In this document: positions 37,566 to 45,586 of the stretch, in pieces
How positions within the stretch are numbered: position 1 is the stretch's first letter
Layout of the letters: each line of letters begins with the position of its first letter
Source of the DNA: Bacteroidota bacterium
Lineage (GTDB): Bacteria; Bacteroidota; Bacteroidia; B-17B0; Aurantibacillaceae
DNA: 64,000 bases
Direction: 5' to 3'
Assembly (NCBI GenBank): GCA_019638705.1
Contig: JAHBTI010000007.1
Coordinates: 54,252 to 118,251, forward strand
The notes under the pieces: model-generated
Seen by the model: the letters and a program-made list of their open reading frames with translations, nothing else
Database searches by the model: none
What the model was told of the DNA's origin: nothing
Program-made: the position numbers and the translations under genes

Positions 37566-40500
37566 ATGAAAAAATATCCTGAACATAAGAAATTAGATTT
37601 ATCGCAGATTTCAAAAGATGTTTTAGAGTTTTGGAAGAAAGACAAAACCTTTGAAAAATCTGTTTCTACACGCAGTGCGGAAAAACCTTGGGTGTTTTAT
37701 GAAGGTCCGCCAAGTGCCAACGGAATGCCCGGCATTCACCACGTTATGGCGCGAAGCATTAAAGATATTTTTTGCCGCTTCAAAACTTTACAAGGCTACC
37801 AAGTGAAACGCAAAGCGGGTTGGGACACACACGGATTACCAATTGAATTGGGCGTTGAAAAATCACTCGGCATTACCAAAGAAGACATCGGCAACAAAAA
37901 CTCTCCAAAATATATTTCGGTAGAAGATTACAACAAAGCCTGTCGCGCCGAAGTGATGAAGTTTAAAGACAAGTGGGAAGAAGTTACCGAAAAAATGGGC
38001 TATTGGGTGGACATGAGCGACCCATACATTACTTACGACAACAAATACATCGAAAGCGTGTGGTGGTTGCTTAAAAATTTGTACCAAAAAAATCTCTTGT
38101 ACAAAGGCTACACCATTCAGCCCTACTCGCCCGCAGCAGGAACAGGTTTAAGCTCTCACGAGTTGAATATGCCCGGCGCATATAAAGATGTGAAAGACAG
38201 AACGGCGACTGTGATGTTTAGAATTGACGTAAGGGAACGCACAGGGCGTTATGTTGGGAACTTTGGAGAGAACGAATTTATTGAGTATGATGCTAACACC
38301 TATTTTCTCGCATGGACAACAACTCCTTGGACACTTCCGTCAAATACTGCACTTGCAGTAGGAAAAGACATTGACTATGTTTTTGTAGAAACATTTAACC
38401 CTTTCACGTTCAAAATACAAACACTTGTTTTAGCGAAAGATTTGTTGAGCAAATATTTTCCTGAAAAAAACAGCGAACTAAAATTTGAAGACTATAAAGC
38501 AGGCGATAAAAACATTCCATTTAAAATTGTTGCCACTTGCAAAGGCTCTGATTTAGCAGGAATAAAATACGAGCAACTTCTTCCATTCAAAAGCGCAAAC
38601 GATTTTGTGCAGTTGAACGGTAACACTCTCCCCTTTGGGGAGGCAGGAGGGGCTGTCATTCTCGGCGATTTCGTAACAACCACCGACGGCACAGGCATTG
38701 TACACATTGCGCCGAGTTTTGGTGCAGATGACTTTCGTGTGGCAAAACAAAACAACATCGGCGCACTCACTTTAGTTGATAAACGCGGAAAATTTTTACC
38801 CGAAGTAAAAGACAATATTTTTCTTTATGGCGATGAGTATGTAAAAGAAGCGTATTTATCGGACGATGAGAAAAAAGTTGAATTTGAAAAACAAAAATCA
38901 ATCCTTGAAAAAGCAGGTAAAATAAAAGAGTTAAAAAATTATTTGAGCGTTGACGAGCGCATTGTGTTGAAATTGCAGGAAGAAGGCAAGCTCTTTAAAA
39001 AAGAAACTTACGAGCACTCTTATCCGCATTGTTGGCGCACCGATAAACCTGTGTTGTATTATCCGTTGGACAGTTGGTTTATCAAAACAACAGCGTTAAA
39101 AGAACGCATGATTGATTTGAACAAAACAATCAATTGGAAGCCCGAAACCACAGGCACAGGGCGTTTCGGCAACTGGTTGGAAAATTTAAACGATTGGAAT
39201 TTATCGCGTTCGCGTTTTTGGGGCATTCCGCTGCCTATTTGGACAAGCGAAGACCGCAGCGAACAAATCATCATTGGCAGCACGGAAGAGTTGCAAAAAG
39301 AAATTGCAAACGCTGTTGCAAAAAATGTGATGAAAGAAAATCCTTTGAAAGATTTTAAAGCAAATGATTTTTCCGAAAAAAATTACAACACATTTGATTT
39401 GCACAAACCTTACGCAGACACGATTATCTTGGAAAAAAACGGAAAACAATTATTCCGTGAACCTGATTTAATTGACGTGTGGTTTGATAGCGGTGCTATG
39501 CCTTACGCACAGTTGCATTATCCGTTTGAGAACAAAGATTTAATTGATAATGGTTTGAACTCCTCCCCTTTGGGGAGGTCGGGAGGGGCTTTCCCCGCCG
39601 ATTTTATTGCCGAAGGCGTTGACCAAACACGCGGTTGGTTTTTTACGCTTCACGCCATTGCCACCATGTGCTTTGACAGCGTTGCATACAAAAACGTAGT
39701 GAGCAACGGTTTGGTGTTAGACAAAAACGGCAACAAAATGAGCAAGCGTTTGGGCAATGCCGTTGACCCTTTTGCAACCATTGAAAAATACGGAGCGGAT
39801 GCAACACGTTGGTACATGATTGCAAACGCCGCACCTTGGGACAATTTGAAATTTGACGAAGAAGGCATTGCCGAAGTACAACGCAAATTGTTCGGAACGC
39901 TTTATAATACTTACGGATTTTTCGCGCTTTATGCGAATGTGGACAATTTTACTGTTTCAGATAAAATTCAAGTACCCGTTGAAAAGCGTGCGGAGCTTGA
40001 CCGTTGGATTATCTCTGAATTGCAAACTTTGATTGAAGAAGTAACGTTGCGTTACGAAGAATTTGAACCGCATCGCGCAGCCCGCGCCATTGAAGACTTT
40101 GTGGACGAGCATTTAAGCAATTGGTATGTGCGCTTATCGCGTCGCCGTTTTTGGAAAGGCGAAATGAGCGATGATAAAATTGCAGCGTATGAAACGTTGC
40201 ACACCTGCTTAATTACCGTTGCACAGTTGATGAGCCCGATTGCGCCGTTCTTTTCCGATTGGTTGTGTCAGAATTTAACCTTGAATCATCAATCTGTTCA
40301 CTTAACAAAATTGATTGAGTTCAACAAAACATATCAAGATAAAAACTTGGAAGAACGCATGGAATTGGCGCAAAAAATCTCTTCCATGATATTGTCAATA
40401 CGCAAAAAAGAAAATTTGAAAGTGCGTCAGCCCTTGCAGCGCATACAAATTCCGATTTTGGATAAAGAGTTTCAGCAAAAAATTGAAGCCGTGCAAGATT

Positions 40501-41135
40501 TGATTTTGAATGAAGTGAATGTAAAGCAAATTGAGTTTGTTGACGAAAGCAAAACACAAATTGTAAAAAATTTGAAATTGAATTTCAAAACGCTTGGTAA
40601 AACATACGGTCAATACATGAAATTAATTCAGGCATATAGTAAAGACCATGCTGATTTAATTATTCGTGATATTGAAAAAAACGGAAAGCATACTGTTGGT
40701 AAGATTGAAGATAAATACGCTGATTTTTTAGGAGGTGGAAAAACCACATTAGAAATAAATCTTTTTCCTGAGGATGTAGAAATCATTCCTGTTGACATTC
40801 CGGGTTGGAAAGTAGCAAACAGCGGCGCAATAACGGTTGCATTAGACATTAATTTGTCGGAAGAATTGCGTAACGAGGGATTGGCAAGGGAAGTGGTAAA
40901 CCGTATTCAAAACCTGCGCAAAGACAAAGGCTTTGAGGTAACCGATAAAATATTGGTAAAAATTCAGGAAAAACAGGAATTAAATACTGCCATTAAAAAC
41001 AATTTAGGGTATATTTGTTCTGAAACCCTGACAAGCGATTTGCAGTTGGTAAAAGAACTCGGCACTGCCAATGCAGTTACCATTGAAGTTGATGACTTAA
41101 TCTCAACGCTGATTTCAATAGAAAAATTAAATTAA
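37566..41135 (+). CDS. ileS: isoleucyl-tRNA synthetase with two repeat-derived insertions
   Basis: 1189-residue class I enzyme that charges tRNA-Ile and edits valine. The HIGH-like motif is GMPGIHHVMARSIKD, the catalytic Trp region is KAGWDTHGLP, the editing site is TWTTTPWTLPSNTALAV and DGTGIVHIAPSFGADD, and the class I loop is NKMSKRLGN. The C-terminal anticodon domain is complete. Two type-I palindromic elements lie inside the gene and are read in different frames: LPFGEAGGA near residue 355, just before the editing-domain strand VILGDFVTT, and SPLGRSGGA near residue 668, just before FPADFIAEGVDQTRGW. From memory of the family, both are surface loops absent from other IleS proteins. A 5-bp hairpin with a T loop (GCCTC/GAGGC, 37515-37532) is in the leader. 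Confidence 0.96.
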   Translation: MKKYPEHKKLDLSQISKDVLEFWKKDKTFEKSVSTRSAEKPWVFYEGPPSANGMPGIHHVMARSIKDIFCRFKTLQGYQVKRKAGWDTHGLPIELGVEKSLGITKEDIGNKNSPKYISVEDYNKACRAEVMKFKDKWEEVTEKMGYWVDMSDPYITYDNKYIESVWWLLKNLYQKNLLYKGYTIQPYSPAAGTGLSSHELNMPGAYKDVKDRTATVMFRIDVRERTGRYVGNFGENEFIEYDANTYFLAWTTTPWTLPSNTALAVGKDIDYVFVETFNPFTFKIQTLVLAKDLLSKYFPEKNSELKFEDYKAGDKNIPFKIVATCKGSDLAGIKYEQLLPFKSANDFVQLNGNTLPFGEAGGAVILGDFVTTTDGTGIVHIAPSFGADDFRVAKQNNIGALTLVDKRGKFLPEVKDNIFLYGDEYVKEAYLSDDEKKVEFEKQKSILEKAGKIKELKNYLSVDERIVLKLQEEGKLFKKETYEHSYPHCWRTDKPVLYYPLDSWFIKTTALKERMIDLNKTINWKPETTGTGRFGNWLENLNDWNLSRSRFWGIPLPIWTSEDRSEQIIIGSTEELQKEIANAVAKNVMKENPLKDFKANDFSEKNYNTFDLHKPYADTIILEKNGKQLFREPDLIDVWFDSGAMPYAQLHYPFENKDLIDNGLNSSPLGRSGGAFPADFIAEGVDQTRGWFFTLHAIATMCFDSVAYKNVVSNGLVLDKNGNKMSKRLGNAVDPFATIEKYGADATRWYMIANAAPWDNLKFDEEGIAEVQRKLFGTLYNTYGFFALYANVDNFTVSDKIQVPVEKRAELDRWIISELQTLIEEVTLRYEEFEPHRAARAIEDFVDEHLSNWYVRLSRRRFWKGEMSDDKIAAYETLHTCLITVAQLMSPIAPFFSDWLCQNLTLNHQSVHLTKLIEFNKTYQDKNLEERMELAQKISSMILSIRKKENLKVRQPLQRIQIPILDKEFQQKIEAVQDLILNEVNVKQIEFVDESKTQIVKNLKLNFKTLGKTYGQYMKLIQAYSKDHADLIIRDIEKNGKHTVGKIEDKYADFLGGGKTTLEINLFPEDVEIIPVDIPGWKVANSGAITVALDINLSEELRNEGLAREVVNRIQNLRKDKGFEVTDKILVKIQEKQELNTAIKNNLGYICSETLTSDLQLVKELGTANAVTIEVDDLISTLISIEKLN
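38624..38656 (+). repeat. type-I GC-rich palindromic element, first copy in ileS
   Basis: CACTCTCCCCTTTGGGGAGG followed by CAGGAGGGGCTGTC. The reading frame is CTC-CCC-TTT-GGG-GAG, giving LPFGEAGGA. The surrounding protein sequence is normal IleS. Confidence 0.8.
39558..39594 (+). repeat. type-I GC-rich palindromic element, second copy in ileS
   Basis: AACTCCTCCCCTTTGGGGAG followed by GTCGGGAGGGGCTTTCC. The reading frame is CCT-TTG-GGG-AGG, shifted by one relative to the first ileS copy, giving SPLGRSGGA. Confidence 0.82.
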
Positions 41136-41155
41136 CAAATAAAATAAATACACCT

Positions 41156-42211
41156 ATGGCGAAAAAGAAAGACACCAAAAAAGCAAAAGCCAAAACTGCT
41201 CCTAAACAGGCAAAGAAAGTGGCGAAACCTGCTCCTAAAAAAGCGGTGAAGCCTGCTGCAAAAAAATCTGCTCCTAAGCCTGTGGTAAAGAAGAAAAAAG
41301 AAGAACCAAAAAAAGTATCTAAACAGGTGAGCAGTAAGACAAAAACCGCAGCAAAGAAAGTTGCCGCAAAAACAGTAAGCAAAAAAGCTGAATCAAAAAA
41401 GGAAAAAGAAATCAAAGGTAAAAAGCCCGCGGGCAAACCTATTGATGCCATTGTCAAAAAGGTTAAAGACAAAAAAGCCGATAAGTCTAAGGGCAAGAAA
41501 AAAGGAAAATCGTCAGATGATGATGAAGACGATGTGGACGTAAAAGATGATTACGAAAAAAACGAGGAAGAAGAGGAAACCATAGAAGAAGGCAGCGAGT
41601 TAGATGTAGCAGGCTTGGTGGACTTGGATGCCGCCGTTGTAGTTCCTGACGATGATGACGATGATGAAGTTCCCGAGAAACGCGGTCGTGGGCGCAGAAA
41701 GAAAAACGAAGGGAAATCAATGGGCGGAAGCATGGAGCAATACATTCGTAACCGCCCCGTGCAAATTGACATTACCAAACAATTGGTAAGAAATAAAAAC
41801 GCAAACGACCCGAAACCTTTTGTAAACACAAAAGACAACCGCACCCGCTATACCGACAAAGAACTGGCGGAGTTTAAAGAACTCATACTTCAGAAACTGA
41901 AAGAGGCGCAAACCGATTACGATTTGCTGAAACAAACCATGAGCAACGAAGACGATAACGGCACGGACGATACGTCACCTTCATTCAAATTGCTGGAAGA
42001 CGGCAGCGATGTGATGAGTAAAGAAGAAACTGCGCAATTAGCAGTTCGTCAGGAAAAATACATTGTGAATTTGAAAAACGCTTTGGTGCGCATTGAAAAC
42101 AAATCGTATGGCATTTGCCGCATAACAGGTAAATTAATTCCTAAAGAACGCCTGCGTTCTGTGCCTCACGCCACGTTGGGCATTGATGCCAAACTGAGCC
42201 AAACTATTTAA
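41156..42211 (+). CDS. DksA/TraR-like protein with histone H1-like N-terminal tail
   Basis: 351 residues in three parts. Residues 1-115 are Lys/Ala/Pro-rich (KKAKAKTAPKQAKKVAKPAP and similar), like the tail of histone H1 or bacterial HU-like proteins. Residues 116-175 are very acidic (DDDEDDVDV, NEEEEETIEEG, PDDDDDDEVP), followed by KRGRGRRKK, an AT-hook-like basic patch. Residues 215-351 form a DksA/TraR-like coiled-coil hairpin and degenerate finger: ALVRIENKSYGICRITGKLI, then PKERLRSVPHATLGIDAK. Only one of the zinc-binding Cys remains. The DksA part should enter the RNA polymerase secondary channel; the tail may bind DNA or be a flexible charge tether. It follows ileS by 20 bases and is closed by a terminator. 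Confidence 0.85.
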   Translation: MAKKKDTKKAKAKTAPKQAKKVAKPAPKKAVKPAAKKSAPKPVVKKKKEEPKKVSKQVSSKTKTAAKKVAAKTVSKKAESKKEKEIKGKKPAGKPIDAIVKKVKDKKADKSKGKKKGKSSDDDEDDVDVKDDYEKNEEEEETIEEGSELDVAGLVDLDAAVVVPDDDDDDEVPEKRGRGRRKKNEGKSMGGSMEQYIRNRPVQIDITKQLVRNKNANDPKPFVNTKDNRTRYTDKELAEFKELILQKLKEAQTDYDLLKQTMSNEDDNGTDDTSPSFKLLEDGSDVMSKEETAQLAVRQEKYIVNLKNALVRIENKSYGICRITGKLIPKERLRSVPHATLGIDAKLSQTI

Positions 42212-42231
42212 ACACGTTTGACTGAAACATT

Positions 42232-42267
42232 AAAAGCTGTTTTCTTTATGTAGAAAACAGCTTTTTT
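42232..42267 (+). terminator. Rho-independent terminator after the DksA-like gene
   Basis: Arms AAAAGCTGTTTTCT (42232-42245) and AGAAAACAGCTTTT (42252-42265) are perfectly complementary, with a 6-base loop and a T run. Confidence 0.9.
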
Positions 42268-42336
42268 ACTTTTTTTAAATGCTGTGAACACTGTGTCTTC
42301 CGATAAATTCGGAACAAGTACTGTGGTGAAAAAACT

Positions 42337-42344
42337 TATCTTTG
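42337..42344 (+). promoter_or_regulatory. -7 promoter element of lspA
   Basis: TATCTTTG matches TAnnTTTG, 17 bases before the chosen lspA ATG at 42362. This supports that start over the in-frame ATG at 42284. Confidence 0.5.
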
Positions 42345-42361
42345 CAACTCAAAAATTTAAA

Positions 42362-43048
42362 ATGCTCAAACGCTACAAAATACCTTTAATTACGGTGCTT
42401 TCGGTACTGTTTATTGACCAGTTCATCAAAATTTACATCAAAGCAAATTATCCGCTTGGCGAAGTGGGGCGGTTGGCAAACTGGTGCATTTTGCATTTTA
42501 CCGAAAACCCCGGCATGGCGTTTGGCTTTGAATTTGGTGGCGCGTTCGGAAAATTAGCTTTGAGTGTGTTTCGCATTTTGGCTTGCGTTGGCGGGGCGTT
42601 TTACATTCGCCACATGATTAAAAAAAGAGAACACGCAGGATTTATTTTTGCAGTTTCTTTAATTCTGGCAGGCGCAATAGGCAATATTTTAGACGGTACA
42701 TTTTACGGATTAATTTTTGACAGAGGCACTTTTTTTGACCACGACTTTAACGAGTATATGCCTTACGACGGCATTGCATCGCTTACCACGCGCGGCGGTT
42801 ACGCCCCAAGTATGTACGGCTGTGTGGTGGATATGTTTTATTTCCCGATTTTGAACGGACATTTCCCCGACTGGTTTCCGATTTGGGGCGGCGAAGATTT
42901 TCAGTTTTTTCGCCCTATTTTTAATTTCGCCGATGCTTCTATTTCTGCAGGTGTTTTTATTATTATTCTTTTTCAAAAACGTTTTACCAAAAAAACAAAT
43001 GAAGTTGCGCCAAACGATATTGCAACTGATTTGAACGCGAGTAATTAA
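42362..43048 (+). CDS. lspA: lipoprotein signal peptidase (signal peptidase II)
   Basis: 228 residues from ATG 42362. It is an inner-membrane aspartyl protease that cuts signal peptides from prolipoproteins after lipid attachment. Landmarks: FIDQFIKIYIKANY (D-x-x-x-K in TM1), TENPGMAFGFEFGG, GAIGNILDGTFYG, the catalytic Asp in GCVVDMFYFP and the second catalytic Asp in FNFADASISAGV. There is a roughly 30-residue periplasmic loop between the last two, common in Bacteroidota. Four membrane segments are visible. The hemH ATG follows the stop directly (43049), so the two are co-transcribed. Confidence 0.95.
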   Translation: MLKRYKIPLITVLSVLFIDQFIKIYIKANYPLGEVGRLANWCILHFTENPGMAFGFEFGGAFGKLALSVFRILACVGGAFYIRHMIKKREHAGFIFAVSLILAGAIGNILDGTFYGLIFDRGTFFDHDFNEYMPYDGIASLTTRGGYAPSMYGCVVDMFYFPILNGHFPDWFPIWGGEDFQFFRPIFNFADASISAGVFIIILFQKRFTKKTNEVAPNDIATDLNASN

Positions 43049-44062
43049 ATGAAAGAAGCCGTTTTACTTATCAATCTTGGCACACCCGACAGCCCTGCAC
43101 CTGCAAAGGTGGGAAAATACCTTTCGGAATTTTTGAACGACAAACGTGTGATTGATATTAGTGCGATTGGTCGTTTTTTTTTGGTGAATATGATTATTGT
43201 TCCCACACGAAAATTTAATTCGGCAAAATTGTATAAAAATGTGTGGACGGAAAAAGGCTCTCCGCTTATGGAACACAGCATGGCGTTGAAAGAAAAATTG
43301 CAACAACATCTCGGCTCAAATTACATTGTTGAAATGGCAATGCGCTATCAACAACCAAGTATAAAAAATGTGTTGGAAAATTTGCGCAAACAACGCCCGA
43401 AAAAAATTCACATACTTCCGCTTTATCCGCAGTATGCAAGTTCAAGCACGGGCACGGCTATTGAAGAAGTGATGCAGCAAATAAAATCTTGGGAAGCCTT
43501 TCCCGACATTAACATTATCAGCAGTTTTTACAAGCACCCAAAATATTTGGAAGCCTTACTTGACATGGCAAAAAATTATCGCATAGAAGATTACGACCAT
43601 GTTTTGTTCAGCTACCACGGTTTGCCCGAACGGCAAATTTTGAAAGCATCGGCGCATTACGGCGGAAACACCTGCCAAATGGGGGCGTGTTGCAACAGCA
43701 TGACAAAAAATAATCAGTTTTGCTACCGCGCCAATTGTTTTGAAACCACGCGCCAACTGGTAAAAGCATTACACATTCCCGAAACAAAATATACCAACGC
43801 TTTTCAAAGCCGCTTAAACGACAAATGGCTGAAACCCTTTAGCGACAAGGTAATTGAAGACTTGGCAAAAAACGGCGCAAAAAAAGTATTGGTGTTTTCG
43901 CCTGCCTTTGTAGCCGATTGTTTGGAAACCATTTACGAAATAGGAACGGAATACAACGAAATATTTAAACATCACGGCGGCGAAAAAATTACCTTGGTAG
44001 AAAGCCTTAATGCAAACGAGGTGTGGGTAAAAGCGGTGAAGGAAATTGTGTTGGGAGCTTAA
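43049..44062 (+). CDS. hemH: ferrochelatase
   Basis: 337 residues. It inserts Fe2+ (or Fe into a coproporphyrin) in heme synthesis. Marks: LLINLGTPDSPAPAKVGKYL, PLYPQYASSSTGTAIEEV, the active-site His in LFSYHGLPERQI and a second conserved region VFSPAFVADCLETIYEIG with the catalytic Glu region. Between residues 205 and 235 there is a Cys-rich stretch, NTCQMGACCNS then FCYRANCFET, five Cys in about 24 residues, which could hold a zinc or iron-sulfur site. It starts at the base after the lspA stop. Its stop overlaps the convergent paaD stop by 4 bases. Confidence 0.95.
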   Translation: MKEAVLLINLGTPDSPAPAKVGKYLSEFLNDKRVIDISAIGRFFLVNMIIVPTRKFNSAKLYKNVWTEKGSPLMEHSMALKEKLQQHLGSNYIVEMAMRYQQPSIKNVLENLRKQRPKKIHILPLYPQYASSSTGTAIEEVMQQIKSWEAFPDINIISSFYKHPKYLEALLDMAKNYRIEDYDHVLFSYHGLPERQILKASAHYGGNTCQMGACCNSMTKNNQFCYRANCFETTRQLVKALHIPETKYTNAFQSRLNDKWLKPFSDKVIEDLAKNGAKKVLVFSPAFVADCLETIYEIGTEYNEIFKHHGGEKITLVESLNANEVWVKAVKEIVLGA

Positions 44063-44544
44063 ATACACTTAAAATAATCAAAAGCCTCTAAGCAATTGTT
44101 GCATTTGTAAAGGGCTTTGCAAGCCGTGCTGCCAAACTGCGAAACCAAGATGGTGTTTTTATTTTTGCAATGCGGGCAGGTAATGCTTTTGTGTTTGCCT
44201 GTGAGAAAAGATTTATCCGTTGTGCTTTCTTCGGGCGGTGCAATGCCGTAGTTCTGCAATTTTAATTTTGCTGCTTCGCTGAGCCAATCCGTTGTCCAAG
44301 CAGGGGAATATTGTGTAATGATGTTGATGTTTTCAAAACCCTGTTCCTGCAATTTTTTTCGCACATCGTCTTCCATTTGTTTCATGGCGGGGCAACCGCT
44401 GTAAGTGGGCGTAATGGTAACATCAATGTTTTTTCCGTTGGCAGAAACATGGCGAATAACACCCAATTCCACAATAGAAATTACAGGAATTTCAGGGTCG
44501 GGAATTTCGGAGAGAGCAGAAAAAATATGTTCGCGACTGAACAT
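44059..44544 (-). CDS. paaD: PaaD-like DUF59/zinc-ribbon protein
   Basis: 161 residues. The N-terminal MIP18/DUF59 domain shows IPDPEIPVISIVELGVI and TPTYSGCPAMKQMEDDV, with the Cys used in iron-sulfur transfer. The C-terminal zinc ribbon reads CPHCKNKNTILVSQFG, then CKALYKCNNCLEAF. This architecture is that of PaaD, the maturation factor of the phenylacetyl-CoA epoxidase. No other paa gene lies in the window, so it may serve an epoxidase encoded elsewhere or a different iron-sulfur client. A 33-residue membrane peptide gene ends 3 bases before its ATG, suggesting coupled translation. Confidence 0.85.
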   Translation of the reverse strand: MFSREHIFSALSEIPDPEIPVISIVELGVIRHVSANGKNIDVTITPTYSGCPAMKQMEDDVRKKLQEQGFENINIITQYSPAWTTDWLSEAAKLKLQNYGIAPPEESTTDKSFLTGKHKSITCPHCKNKNTILVSQFGSTACKALYKCNNCLEAFDYFKCI

Positions 44545-44547
44545 GAT

Positions 44548-44649
44548 TTACAAAATAAAAATGGCGGCAACAGCTATAATTACAATAATAATAAGGTATT
44601 GCCAAATATCAACAAAATAAGGATACATTTTTTTCCAAGTGCTTTTCAT
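44548..44649 (-). CDS. 33-residue single-pass membrane peptide upstream of paaD
   Basis: Short reading frame MKSTWKKMYPYFVDIWQYL followed by a 14-residue hydrophobic run ending IAVAAIFIL. The basic front and hydrophobic tail give a small tail-anchored protein. Its stop is 3 bases from the paaD ATG, on the same strand, in an otherwise unexplained 156-base gap. No start codon other than ATG is needed. Function is unknown. I rate it real because of position, start codon and clear amphipathic design, but such a short frame can arise by chance. Confidence 0.5.
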   Translation of the reverse strand: MKSTWKKMYPYFVDIWQYLIIIVIIAVAAIFIL

Positions 44650-44700
44650 TTTGTGTCAAATATAATCAGAAAGCAGTTAATGAAGCCCGCCTTATTTTTA

Positions 44701-45579
44701 CTATTCCGCTTTCTTTGACTTTGTTGCCACACTTGCCATACTGAACCAACCAACTGCTTTTACAGGTGCATTTGACGGCGTAACAATATTTGTTTTTACG
44801 TTTTCGGGGGTGGTGGCAAAAAGTCCGCCATTGCTTACCTGTGTGCCTGTTTGCGTGAAAAAATAATAGGTGTCGCGCGTAATGGAATGAATTTCTACTC
44901 TGCACACATCACCTTTTACATGCTTTGTAAACCCTAAAAATGTAGCGGGCGGTGTAAACGGCAAAGAATCTATTCCCTCAGTATAGGGAACTGCACCGTT
45001 TGTTCCGTCTATACTGTTAACAATGCCGGTAGAACTGAAAAGAGAAAAATCATTCTTATACGTTTTTATCCAATAATAATCCGTGTTTTCGTCCACCTTA
45101 TCTTTGGCAGCCATTCCGAAAAAATATTCATCTTCATTTACATTGCCGCTCAAAGAATATTGCCTCATGTCTAATCTGAAAATGCTGTCAATGGCTGCTG
45201 CGCGTTTTTGTGTGGTGAGCGAGGTGTAAGTATATCCGTCAATGGTTACGCTCAGCTCGTATTGGCGATTAATTTTCGCGATGCTGTCTTGTGGCGTAAA
45301 CTCATAATTGCCGTTGCCTGTGTATTGAAACGTGTAACTCACATCATCGGTTAAATCTTTCAGCACCACTTGTGCGTTAGATACAACAGGTGTAAGGCGG
45401 TTGCTGAAATAACTGTCGCTTGTAGTAATGCGAATGGTTTGTGTGGTATCAAGGCTGTTTACAAACGCATCAATCACATACAGTTTAGAGCCTTCGTCCA
45501 ATTTAATTTGAACAGGGTCATCGCATGAAAAAAACGAAAGCGAAATAACTGCGATTAAAATTCTGAAAATGTTTTTCAT
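44701..45579 (-). CDS. DUF4249 lipoprotein
   Basis: 292 residues. The signal peptide with lipobox LSFFSC places it as a lipoprotein with Cys at residue 19, followed by DDPVQIKLDEGSKLYVIDAF, the DUF4249 start. It is strand-rich. Family members are encoded next to TonB receptors with regulatory-like domains, as here: the receptor gene ends 7 bases upstream of this ATG. The pair resembles a SusC/SusD-like arrangement in which the lipoprotein could cap or assist the receptor, but no function has been assigned. Confidence 0.85.
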   Translation of the reverse strand: MKNIFRILIAVISLSFFSCDDPVQIKLDEGSKLYVIDAFVNSLDTTQTIRITTSDSYFSNRLTPVVSNAQVVLKDLTDDVSYTFQYTGNGNYEFTPQDSIAKINRQYELSVTIDGYTYTSLTTQKRAAAIDSIFRLDMRQYSLSGNVNEDEYFFGMAAKDKVDENTDYYWIKTYKNDFSLFSSTGIVNSIDGTNGAVPYTEGIDSLPFTPPATFLGFTKHVKGDVCRVEIHSITRDTYYFFTQTGTQVSNGGLFATTPENVKTNIVTPSNAPVKAVGWFSMASVATKSKKAE

Positions 45580-45586
45580 TGTTCTT

